Origin: an uncultured Dyadobacter sp.
GTDB lineage: Bacteria; Bacteroidota; Bacteroidia; Cytophagales; Spirosomataceae
Assembly: GCF_946482605.1 (NCBI RefSeq)
Contig: NZ_CAMLSE010000034.1
Location: 1-64,000 of the forward strand
Direction of reading: 5' to 3'
Length of the DNA stretch: 64,000 nucleotides
Positions within the stretch are counted from its first letter, which is position 1. Each line of letters opens with the position of its first letter. Below the pieces are notes generated by a model, which did no database searches, was not told the origin of the DNA, and saw only the letters and a list, made by a program, of their open reading frames with translations. Positions 37,422 to 45,621 of this stretch are shown piece after piece. The position numbers and the translations under genes were made by a program.

Positions 37422-38972
37422 TCACTTGAAAACAGGGGTGTAGCGCACCGATAGCCAAAGGCCGGTTGTAATGAGGTTCACTTTTCCATACCCGACGCGT
37501 TTAAGCGGCATCCGGATCGAAGGCTCTGCGAGGAGCGATAGTTTACGGGAAATCCTGTATTCGTAGCCGGCTGAAACGTTGGCGTGGCTGAGTAAGTACC
37601 AACCGGTTTTTCCATTCCAGCCCGTTACCTTTTGCGCGTTAGGGTCGTTTGGATTGATATAATAATATTTGTAATCCTCTCTGTTCATGTGGTAGGACGA
37701 AAAACCACCCGTTGCAAACCAGCGCGATCTTTCGCCCGAAGCAACATCATATCGCACATTCAGCGGAATTTCCAATACCTTGCACACACCATCAATTCCA
37801 CTTAATGCCAACGGTGGGTAATACTTGTGTTTGGGCAATTGATATGCCTCGGCGGCGGCCGAATAATCTTTCCTGCTCCAAACCACACCACTTTGCAAAA
37901 ACAATCTTGGCAAAACCGAATATTCCACCAGCAGCGAAACCGACGTTCCGGGCTTGGAAAAATCCTTTAACCCTACCGTGCTCAGATCCGGCGAATAGCC
38001 AAATCTCACTGCCCAAAGCGGCCGATCAGCCGGGAGCTTCGGCTTATCCGGTGCGGGTGCTTCCGGAAGTTCCTGCACCGGATTGGAAATCCCCGGCAGC
38101 TGCAATGCATTCCATTTCAAAGCCTTTCCATTCAGCGAGGAGGCGGAAATTAATGTGCGGGCTGGCTCGTCGGCCTTCGTCACCAGTTCGCTTACGGCTG
38201 CCGACTGCGCATTTGCGTCCGTTTGAGCAGTTACATTGCCGTCCTTCCGGCGGGTTGCCTGTGACAGAGACGTTTCCCTGTCTTGCGTTTTTGCATTATT
38301 TGGAATAAAAAGAGCCCCGTCGCCTCCTTCCCTCTTTGAGCGGTTAGGCTCTAAGTACACTCCGCCTGCCTTAGAACGGCTCCGGGGCAATAGTTTTCTG
38401 CCATTGTTACCAACAGCAGCATTCAATTCTGATTTAGAGGAAGATTTACCAGTATCTTCATCACCGGCTTTTAGATCGTTACCAATATCTTTTTTGCTGT
38501 TACCAGCAACTTTGTTTCTTTTACCAACCCTTTCCTCCGCATTATCCACAGCCGGGCTACCGTTATCAACACCCGCATCTGCTTTTACCGCTTCGTCCTG
38601 TGAACTTCCCGACTTCCCAACCACGTCTGACGAGCTACCCGACTCCTTCCTCCTTTCCTCCTTTCCTCCATTCTCCTTCCTACCTTCCTTCTCCTTCCTG
38701 CCTTCAACCACTGAAACGCCCGCATTAACCGCAACGCCCTCTCCACCATCATACCACGAATAAAGCGCAATCCCCGCCGGTATCAGCAGCGCCAGCACAC
38801 CCAGCGGCCACCATTTCCGCCACCATCCGGCCGGAGTTTTCCCGTCCTGCTGATCGAGTCGCTTCCGCAGGTCATTCCAGTCATCGGGTTCGTATGTCGG
38901 ATCAAGCTCTTCTGATGACTTTCTGAAGAGCTTATCCAGTTCGTCATCTGGTAACTCTATCATAATCGCCAA
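37422..38972 (-). CDS. Dual-membrane anti-sigma factor with C-terminal beta-barrel (Dma-like)
   Basis: A 516-residue protein whose order is unusual: a short cytoplasmic N-terminus (ELPDDELDKLFRKSSEELDP) resembling anti-sigma segments, one transmembrane helix at ~55-73, a long disordered periplasmic stretch rich in E/K/R/S (about 80-330) and a C-terminal OMP_b-brl-type barrel (~340-516, starting near PLWAVRFGYSPDL, ending YTPVFK). It overlaps its sigma factor gene by 29 bases. The layout matches the dual-membrane-spanning anti-sigma factors described in Bacteroides, able to pass an outer-membrane signal to a cytoplasmic ECF sigma. Confidence 0.78.
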   Translation of the reverse strand: MAIMIELPDDELDKLFRKSSEELDPTYEPDDWNDLRKRLDQQDGKTPAGWWRKWWPLGVLALLIPAGIALYSWYDGGEGVAVNAGVSVVEGRKEKEGRKENGGKEERRKESGSSSDVVGKSGSSQDEAVKADAGVDNGSPAVDNAEERVGKRNKVAGNSKKDIGNDLKAGDEDTGKSSSKSELNAAVGNNGRKLLPRSRSKAGGVYLEPNRSKREGGDGALFIPNNAKTQDRETSLSQATRRKDGNVTAQTDANAQSAAVSELVTKADEPARTLISASSLNGKALKWNALQLPGISNPVQELPEAPAPDKPKLPADRPLWAVRFGYSPDLSTVGLKDFSKPGTSVSLLVEYSVLPRLFLQSGVVWSRKDYSAAAEAYQLPKHKYYPPLALSGIDGVCKVLEIPLNVRYDVASGERSRWFATGGFSSYHMNREDYKYYYINPNDPNAQKVTGWNGKTGWYLLSHANVSAGYEYRISRKLSLLAEPSIRMPLKRVGYGKVNLITTGLWLSVRYTPVFK

Positions 38973-39513
38973 TATTAATCTTGGATAACATTTCTCTCAA
39001 CTTTTCTCTCGCACGCGACAAATTGGATTTTGACGCCCCAACCGAAATATTCAGTTGTTCTGCAATTTCTTCGTGTGTATAACCGTCAATGACCGATAAG
39101 CTGAATACCAACCGGTATGCGGGTGTCAGGCGCTGGATCACTCCGACCAGCTCTTCGTGGGAAAGCTTGCTGATAACCGTTTCATCGACGGACACTTGTT
39201 CCGCGACTTCCACATCGTCAAAAACATCTCTGCGAACTTCCTGTCTGTAATGATCGAGGGCTGTATTAATCATGATTCTGCTCAACCAGGTTTTAAATGG
39301 ACGGCTTGCATCGAAACTTTCAAGCTTCGTGAAAACCTTCATGAATCCATCGTTGAGTATTTCCTTGGCTTCTTCCCTGTTGCGTGTATAGCGTAAGCAA
39401 ATGCTCATAGCATAGCCGTAGAACTGTTTATACAACAGCTCCTGACTGCGGCGGTTTTTCTGTAAACAGCCGTCGAGTAGTTCTTGAAGAACGGCGGAGT
39501 TATACTCGGGCAT
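38944..39513 (-). CDS. ECF RNA polymerase sigma factor
   Basis: About 189 residues with sigma region 2 (YRTRNREEAKEILNDGFMKVF-like segment, FKTWLSRIMINTALDHYRQ) and region 4 (HEEIAEQLNISVGASKSNLSRAREKLREML), which would recognise -10 and -35 sites. Its 3' end overlaps the anti-sigma/barrel gene, implying one operon and coupled translation. The ATG at 39513 is preferred over one 12 codons upstream. Confidence 0.9.
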   Translation of the reverse strand: MPEYNSAVLQELLDGCLQKNRRSQELLYKQFYGYAMSICLRYTRNREEAKEILNDGFMKVFTKLESFDASRPFKTWLSRIMINTALDHYRQEVRRDVFDDVEVAEQVSVDETVISKLSHEELVGVIQRLTPAYRLVFSLSVIDGYTHEEIAEQLNISVGASKSNLSRAREKLREMLSKINIGDYDRVTR

Positions 39514-39704
39514 GCTATTTGCTTTTTTCAACTGATACGTTGAATTCAAAACCAGGGTTGCCTGGGATCCGCAAGTTTTTTTACAGTATTATCACCGGCA
39601 AAAGGGCATAATTTCCGTTCGTTGAAAAAAAGTGCCTTTTTAGCCCATTCAGCGCTTAAACTTGGCAGCGATACCGGTTCGAAAGTGCCTTTTGAATTAT
39701 TGCT

Positions 39705-39712
39705 TACTTTTG
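39705..39712 (+). promoter_or_regulatory. -7 promoter element for the ABC exporter gene
   Basis: TACTTTTG matches TAnnTTTG, 64 bases before the start codon. No well-spaced -33 TTTG was found, so the call is tentative. Confidence 0.4.
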
Positions 39713-39776
39713 CTGGCTAGCTGTCAAATGTTTTTTATACCGGGTCGGCTGACTTTCGGTTCACCTATCAATTCTA

Positions 39777-41606
39777 ATGGCCAAAGATGGAAACGGCAAT
39801 GGGCTGCCCGGCAACGAATCGCCCTCTCCATTTGCAGTAAAAAAAATCAAATGGGAGGGGCTCAAAATCACGCTTCACCTGCTGACTTACCTCAGGCCCT
39901 ACCGCCTGACATTCATTGCCGGTATGCTCTTCCTGGCATTGTCGACGGCCACATCGCTGGCATTTCCAAAACTCGTCGGAAGCATCATCGAGGTGATCGA
40001 AGGCAAATCCCGATTTTCCATCAATCAAATTACATTATTCCTGTTTCTGGTGCTCATCTGCCAGGCAATATTTTCTTACTTCCGCATTTATCTTTTTTCC
40101 AAAGTCAGTGAAAAGGCGGTTAACAATATCAGGCTCGATGTTTTCAGCAAAATCATCACATTGCCGGTCCCATTTCTCGAAGAGCGCCGGGTAGGCGAGC
40201 TCACGAGCCGCATTACTTCCGATGTCTCACAACTGTCAGGTCTGCTTTCCTTTACATTGGCGGAGCTTTTCCGGCAGGCCGCAACCCTGATCGTCGGCAT
40301 TTCCATCCTGTTTTACACCTCCTGGAAACTTACGCTGTTTATGCTAGCAACGTTTCCGGTACTGGTGATCGCCTCCGTTTTCTTCGGACGCCACACCCGC
40401 CGGCTGTCACGTAAAGCGCAGGATCAGCTGGCTGCCGCCAATGTGGTGGTAGAAGAAACGTTGCAATCGGTACATGTGGTAAAAGCATTTACAAATGAAC
40501 CTTTGGAGATAAACCGGTACAGAACCATCCTCGGCCGGGTAGTAGATCTGACATTGTACGCGGCGCGGTTCCGGGGCGGATTTGCCTCTTTCATCATTTT
40601 CGCGATGTTCGGCGGAATCGTCGGGGTCGTCTGGTACGGCGCAGCGCTGGTTCAGGCAGGCGAATTCGGCCTTTCCGATCTCTTCACTTTCATCCTTTAC
40701 ACCACATTCATTGGTGCGTCCATCAGCGGAATGGGCGATTTATATGCGCAGATCAACCGGACGGTAGGCGCATCCGAACGCATTTTCGAGATTTTAGGAG
40801 AAACACCCGAAGTTTCCGTTGAACACGCCCAAAACGCGGTTGCAGCAACTATTGAAGGTCGGGTGACTTATCAGGATGTACATTTCGCTTATCCATCGCG
40901 CCCCGACCTCCCGGTTTTGAAAGGCGTGACGCTGGATATCCGAGCGGGCGAAAAAATTGCATTGGTAGGATACAGCGGTGCGGGTAAATCAACGATCGTG
41001 CAGCTCCTGATGCGTTTTTATGACTATCAGTCGGGAGAGATCCTCGTCGACGGTAGAACTGTGCGGGATTATGGCGTTTCGGCATTGCGGAAGAACATCG
41101 CCATTGTTCCCCAGGAGGTAATGCTTTTTGGCGGGACCATTTATGAAAACATTGCCTACGGAAAGCCTGGCGCTCCCCGCGAAGCGATCGTGGATGCGGC
41201 CCGCCGTGCCCACGCGCTCGAATTCATCGAATCGTTCCCCGAAGCCTTTGAAACCATAGTAGGCGAACGGGGGATCAAACTCTCGGGCGGACAGCGGCAG
41301 CGCATTGCCATTGCAAGGGCTATTTTAAAAGATCCGAAAATCCTCATTCTCGACGAAGCGACGAGTTCACTCGACGCGGAGTCGGAGAAACTGGTGCAGA
41401 TCGCACTGGACGAACTCATGCAAAACCGGACGACCATCGTCATTGCGCACCGGCTTGCCACGATCCGGAAAGTGGATATGATTTACGTCCTGCGCGAAGG
41501 TCGTATCGCCGAGTCGGGCACACACCAGGCATTGAGCGCCCTAAGCAACGGACTGTATGCCAATCTGATTAAACTTCAATTTGAAACTGCTGAAAACCTT
41601 TCATGA
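39777..41606 (+). CDS. ABC exporter, permease-ATPase fusion (MsbA/LmrA-like)
   Basis: A 609-residue half-transporter: six TM helices in the first ~330 residues, then the nucleotide-binding domain with Walker A GYSGAGKST, signature LSGGQRQR and Walker B ILILDEATSS. Homodimers export lipids, peptides or drugs; substrate not evident. The stop codon overlaps the start of the MutS-like gene by four bases. Confidence 0.92.
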   Translation: MAKDGNGNGLPGNESPSPFAVKKIKWEGLKITLHLLTYLRPYRLTFIAGMLFLALSTATSLAFPKLVGSIIEVIEGKSRFSINQITLFLFLVLICQAIFSYFRIYLFSKVSEKAVNNIRLDVFSKIITLPVPFLEERRVGELTSRITSDVSQLSGLLSFTLAELFRQAATLIVGISILFYTSWKLTLFMLATFPVLVIASVFFGRHTRRLSRKAQDQLAAANVVVEETLQSVHVVKAFTNEPLEINRYRTILGRVVDLTLYAARFRGGFASFIIFAMFGGIVGVVWYGAALVQAGEFGLSDLFTFILYTTFIGASISGMGDLYAQINRTVGASERIFEILGETPEVSVEHAQNAVAATIEGRVTYQDVHFAYPSRPDLPVLKGVTLDIRAGEKIALVGYSGAGKSTIVQLLMRFYDYQSGEILVDGRTVRDYGVSALRKNIAIVPQEVMLFGGTIYENIAYGKPGAPREAIVDAARRAHALEFIESFPEAFETIVGERGIKLSGGQRQRIAIARAILKDPKILILDEATSSLDAESEKLVQIALDELMQNRTTIVIAHRLATIRKVDMIYVLREGRIAESGTHQALSALSNGLYANLIKLQFETAENLS

Positions 41607-43435
41607 AAAACGCTGAACCAGAACACTCCGAATCGCGGCTATTTTTTCAAACAGAAAAAGAAAAAGCGACAGTCGCCGAACAACGGGAGCATGAAAGATT
41701 CAAATCGATCGCATTGCTGCGGCTGGCGGTTTTCGCCGGCATGGTGATACTGGCAATACTTTGGAACAAAACCGGTATCGCTTATTGCGGCATCGGCATA
41801 TTGGGGCTGCTGGTCATATTTCTGATTTTAATGCGTAAACAGCAGGAAGCCCGCCAAAGCCGGAATTTCCAGAAAAACCTCGTGCTGATCAATGAAGATG
41901 AGATGGCCCGGCTCGATCTGCGGTTCAAAAGACCGGACACCGGCAATGAATTCCGCGAAAAGAATCATGCTTACTCGGACGACCTCGATATTTTCGGAGA
42001 ATACTCCCTTTTCAAACTCTTAAACCGGACACGTACCGCCGAGGGTAGCCGCCGGCTCGCCAGTTGGCTTAAAAATCCCGCAAATGCGCACGAAGTAACC
42101 CAGCGGCAGGCGGCCGCTTCGGATTTCAGCCGGCATCCCGGTCTCATTCAGGCCTGGGAAGCAACCGCGCTTCTTCACGAACACGCTGCGAGCCACGTCA
42201 GCGAATTTCAGGCCTGGTCGGTGGAGCGTTTTCCCGCCCCATTGCGCGCCACCTTGCCGTGGCGATGGTACCCGGCTCTGACGCTCGTCATCGGGGTTCT
42301 GTACGTGGCCGGTCTGGTACCGGGCCTTGCAGTACTCGTCAGTCTTGCCGTCCATGCATTCATTTTGTCCCGCTTTGTCGAAACAGTCAAAGTCCTGGCC
42401 AACCGCACCACTTCAATGGGACAGACTTTGACGGCTTATGCCGCATTGCTGAGCAAAGCGGAATCAGCACCTTATCAATCGGCGTGGTGGCAGGCGCGAA
42501 AAGCGCGGATCGCCGGATCATCGGCCGCACTGGCGCAGGCGGGCAGCTTGTTTGAAAAGCTGGATTACCGCAATAATCCCTATTTCGCCATCTTCGTCGG
42601 CATTCCCACGCTTTGGGATTTGCATTGCCTTGCAGGACTGGAAAAATGGAAGGCTGCGCACCACGATCACCTTACCGACTGGCTCGATGTGCTGGCGGAC
42701 ACCGAGGCCATGAACAGCCTCGCGGGACACGCATTTGCCAACCAAACCTATGTGGTCCCTCAGGTGTCGGACAACGCTGAGGTAACGATTGCCGCAACGG
42801 CGTTGGGTCATCCATTGATACCGGTGGATAAAAGGATCAGCAACAATTTTGCCATGCAAGGTACCGGCAACACAATCCTCGTGACCGGGTCGAACATGTC
42901 GGGCAAAAGTACTTTCCTGAGGACCATCGGTCTGAACCTCGTGCTTGCACAAACAGGCGCAGTCGTGAGTGCAGGGGCGTTTGCCTGCTCGCCTACACGC
43001 GTATTCAGCAGCATGCGTACGCAGGATTCCCTGGAAGAAAGTACTTCTTCATTTTATGCGGAGCTTAAAAGGCTGCGGACGCTTCTCCAACTAGCCGACG
43101 AACAGGCCGGAACACCGGTTTTCTACCTGTTGGATGAGATTTTGAAAGGCACCAACTCAGCAGACCGTCACAAGGGTGCCGAGGCGCTTATTCGCCAGCT
43201 ACACAGCAAAAAAGCATCCGGAATGGTATCTACCCACGACCTCGAACTGGGCGAATGGGGCGCAACCGAATCCTACATCCACAACTTCCATTTCCGCTCG
43301 GATGTAGAGGACGGCAAGCTGCATTTTGACTATCGTTTGCATGAAGGTATATGCCGCAGCTTCAATGCATCCGAGCTGATGCGGATGATGGGCATTGCCA
43401 TTGAACCCGACAAAAACGCTCACATGCACTCCTGA
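41603..43435 (+). CDS. Membrane-anchored MutS-like ATPase
   Basis: A 610-residue protein of the MutS family, keeping the core/lever-like middle and the ATPase (P-loop GSNMSGKST from residue 429, VFSSMRTQDSLEESTSSFYAEL, YLLDEILKGTNS, STHDLELGEW) but with no mismatch-recognition domain. Two hydrophobic segments at ~36-54 and 59-77 and another pair at ~216-255 predict membrane insertion. Related Bacteroidota proteins are labelled DNA mismatch repair protein; a repair role is not supported for this form. It is translationally coupled to the ABC exporter. Confidence 0.85.
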   Translation: MKNAEPEHSESRLFFQTEKEKATVAEQREHERFKSIALLRLAVFAGMVILAILWNKTGIAYCGIGILGLLVIFLILMRKQQEARQSRNFQKNLVLINEDEMARLDLRFKRPDTGNEFREKNHAYSDDLDIFGEYSLFKLLNRTRTAEGSRRLASWLKNPANAHEVTQRQAAASDFSRHPGLIQAWEATALLHEHAASHVSEFQAWSVERFPAPLRATLPWRWYPALTLVIGVLYVAGLVPGLAVLVSLAVHAFILSRFVETVKVLANRTTSMGQTLTAYAALLSKAESAPYQSAWWQARKARIAGSSAALAQAGSLFEKLDYRNNPYFAIFVGIPTLWDLHCLAGLEKWKAAHHDHLTDWLDVLADTEAMNSLAGHAFANQTYVVPQVSDNAEVTIAATALGHPLIPVDKRISNNFAMQGTGNTILVTGSNMSGKSTFLRTIGLNLVLAQTGAVVSAGAFACSPTRVFSSMRTQDSLEESTSSFYAELKRLRTLLQLADEQAGTPVFYLLDEILKGTNSADRHKGAEALIRQLHSKKASGMVSTHDLELGEWGATESYIHNFHFRSDVEDGKLHFDYRLHEGICRSFNASELMRMMGIAIEPDKNAHMHS

Positions 43436-43562
43436 CCTCATTTTTACGGTTGTGAAAGGATTTGCGTAACTTTACTGTTTACATTTACGTTTCAACACTG
43501 ATCCGGTAACGGAGGTCGAACTTTGGATTTTAACAATTAACCCGTAACGATTACAAACCTGA

Positions 43563-44897
43563 ATGGAATTACAGAAAGCATTGGAAATACTGATCATGGC
43601 AGGGCAGCTCATCCTGGGCCTGTCGATCCTGGTGGGGTTACATGAGTGGGGCCACATGGCTGCCGCAAAATTGTTCGGAATGAGGGTAGAGAAATACTTT
43701 ATAGGCTTTCCTCCTAAAATATTCAGTTTTCAGAAAGGTGAGACCGAGTACGGTATCGGGGCTATTCCCCTCGGAGGTTTTGTCAAAATTTCCGGTATGA
43801 TCGATGAATCGATGGACATCGCAACGATCAGTCAGGAGCCCCAGCCGTGGGAATTCAGGTCCAAGCCGGCCTGGCAGCGCCTGGTGGTAATGCTCGGCGG
43901 AATCATCGTAAATGTGATCGTCGGCATCATTATCTTCATCGCCATTGCATACAACGAAGGAGAAAAGTTTCTTTCAAGCAGCGAAGTCAACAGATACGGT
44001 ATTGTGGCGGGAGAACTGGCACAGGAAATTGGGTTGAAAACCGGCGACAAGATTGTCCGCGTGAACGGAAAACCATTTGAAGATTTCAGCGAGGCTGTCG
44101 GCTCCGACGTCTTCCTGGGCAGTAACAGCTCTTATACCGTAAGCCGTAACGGTCAGGAAATAGAAATCGATATCCCGAATAACTTTATCGAAAAGCTTTC
44201 CGATCCGGACGAAAAGAGAAACTTCATCCGCCCGCAGGAGCCTTTCAAAATCGGTGAACTGATCCCTGGAATGCCTGCTCAAAAGGCTGGACTGGAAACC
44301 GGCGATAAAGTCGTATCTATCAATGGAAAGCCCATTCATTTTTTTCATGAGCTTCAGGGAGAGCTGGAAGTACTCAAAGGCAAGCCTACCGTGCTCGTGG
44401 TTCAGCGTGGAAACGCCCAGAAGAGTCTCGACATTCAGGTGAGCGAAGAAGGCACACTGGGCTTTTACCCGGAAAGTCTGCTTCATTTTACGACCGTTCA
44501 GTATACCCTGGGAGAAGCCGCGGCGGTAGGCACCGAAAATGCTTTCGCAGTGGTGTATAACAACATCAAGGGCTTTGGAAAAATATTCCGCGGAGAAGTT
44601 TCCGCATCGAAGGCACTAAGCGGACCGATCGGCATTGCCCGGATGTTTGGCGGTGTCTGGGACTGGGGCCGCTTCTGGTATCTGACAGGCTTGCTGTCGA
44701 TGGTACTTGCATTCATGAATGCACTTCCCATTCCGGCACTCGACGGCGGACATGCCGTCATCCTTTCCTATGAAATCATCTCCGGCCGCAAGCCTTCGGA
44801 TAAATTCCTTGAAAACGCGCAGAAAGTCGGAATGGTGTTGCTGTTGGGACTGATGGCTTTTGCAATATTTAACGACGTCTGGAAAGCGGTATTTTAA
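43563..44897 (+). CDS. rseP: RIP metalloprotease RseP (site-2 protease)
   Basis: A 444-residue membrane protease with HEWGH at 27-31 in TM1, two PDZ-like regions (GIVAGELAQEIGLKTGDKIV and GELIPGMPAQKAGLETGDKV) and the second metal-ligand motif NALPIPALDGGH near the C-terminus. RseP cleaves anti-sigma factors within the membrane; here it could process the sigma/anti-sigma pair at 37422-39513, although that is inference. It overlaps the DUF6702 gene by one base (TAATG). Confidence 0.95.
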   Translation: MELQKALEILIMAGQLILGLSILVGLHEWGHMAAAKLFGMRVEKYFIGFPPKIFSFQKGETEYGIGAIPLGGFVKISGMIDESMDIATISQEPQPWEFRSKPAWQRLVVMLGGIIVNVIVGIIIFIAIAYNEGEKFLSSSEVNRYGIVAGELAQEIGLKTGDKIVRVNGKPFEDFSEAVGSDVFLGSNSSYTVSRNGQEIEIDIPNNFIEKLSDPDEKRNFIRPQEPFKIGELIPGMPAQKAGLETGDKVVSINGKPIHFFHELQGELEVLKGKPTVLVVQRGNAQKSLDIQVSEEGTLGFYPESLLHFTTVQYTLGEAAAVGTENAFAVVYNNIKGFGKIFRGEVSASKALSGPIGIARMFGGVWDWGRFWYLTGLLSMVLAFMNALPIPALDGGHAVILSYEIISGRKPSDKFLENAQKVGMVLLLGLMAFAIFNDVWKAVF

Positions 44898-45493
44898 TGG
44901 AACAAAGAGGGCGGAAAGGAAGGATAGAGGAAAAGGAGGAGCGATCGGAAGAAAGGGAAAATGGAGTCATCAGGCCATTAAAGTCAGTGGACTTCCCATC
45001 ATCCCTTTCCGCCCTCTTCCCTTTCCTCCTTCTTTCCCTCCTGCTTTTGTCATTCAACCCGAAGCACGATTACCACGTTTCGGTTACTCAAATGCAATAT
45101 AATCCGGCATCAAAATCCTTTGAAGTAAGTATCCGGATTTTTACTGATGACCTTGAAAAGGGTTTATCCCAAAGCCATTCCAAACAACGGTTTGTAATTA
45201 AAAACAATGATCAAAATGATGCGTTTGTTGAAGCGTACATTCGCAAATCATTTGTTTTGACAGATAGTCAGAAAAAAACATCTCCCATCAAATATATCGG
45301 AAAGGAACAGGAAGCAGACGCTACCTGGGTTTACCTCGAAGTTCCTTTTCAGGGCTCTCTGAACGGTTACAGACTTTTGAACGTTACGCTCATGGAAGTT
45401 TTTGATGATCAAGTCAATATGACAAACATCAAATATACTTCCGAAAAAAAGACGTTTTTATTCAAAAAAGGAATGACCTCCCACCTGTTGTAA
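44897..45493 (+). CDS. DUF6702 family protein with E/K/R-rich leader
   Basis: A 198-residue frame whose C-terminal ~145 residues fit DUF6702 (HDYHVSVTQMQYNPASKSFE, VSIRIFTDDLE). A hydrophobic stretch (FPFLLLSLLLLSF) at ~41-53 could be an export signal, but it lies behind a 30-residue highly charged leader encoded by a purine-rich tract. The start is taken at the TAATG overlap with rseP; a GTG near residue 30 could be used instead. Function unknown. Confidence 0.75.
   Translation: MEQRGRKGRIEEKEERSEERENGVIRPLKSVDFPSSLSALFPFLLLSLLLLSFNPKHDYHVSVTQMQYNPASKSFEVSIRIFTDDLEKGLSQSHSKQRFVIKNNDQNDAFVEAYIRKSFVLTDSQKKTSPIKYIGKEQEADATWVYLEVPFQGSLNGYRLLNVTLMEVFDDQVNMTNIKYTSEKKTFLFKKGMTSHLL
44905..45018. 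repeat. Purine/pyrimidine-rich element with 15-bp inverted ends
   Basis: Perfect 15-bp arms (44905-44919 and 45004-45018, core GGGCGGAAAGG / CCTTTCCGCCC) bound a stretch that is purine-rich on the left and pyrimidine-rich on the right. It covers the 5' end of the DUF6702 gene. A similar pyrimidine-rich tract occurs at 38641-38705 within the anti-sigma/barrel gene. Confidence 0.7.
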
Positions 45494-45604
45494 TTGGTTA
45501 AGACCGTTTGTAAAACTGCCTGACATAATGCGTGGTGGCACGGCTATTTTGTTTTATAATGCCTTTCTTTTGAAAGTCATTATTTATATATTGGGAAAAG
45601 ATTA

Positions 45605-45621
45605 TCTGTCAATTTGACAGA
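45605..45621. promoter_or_regulatory. Palindrome directly before the lon start codon
   Basis: TCTGTCAA (45605-45612) / TTGACAGA (45614-45621) is a perfect dyad around one base and ends at the base before ATG 45622. In RNA a 6-bp stem with a 5-base loop would abut the start codon. Confidence 0.6.
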
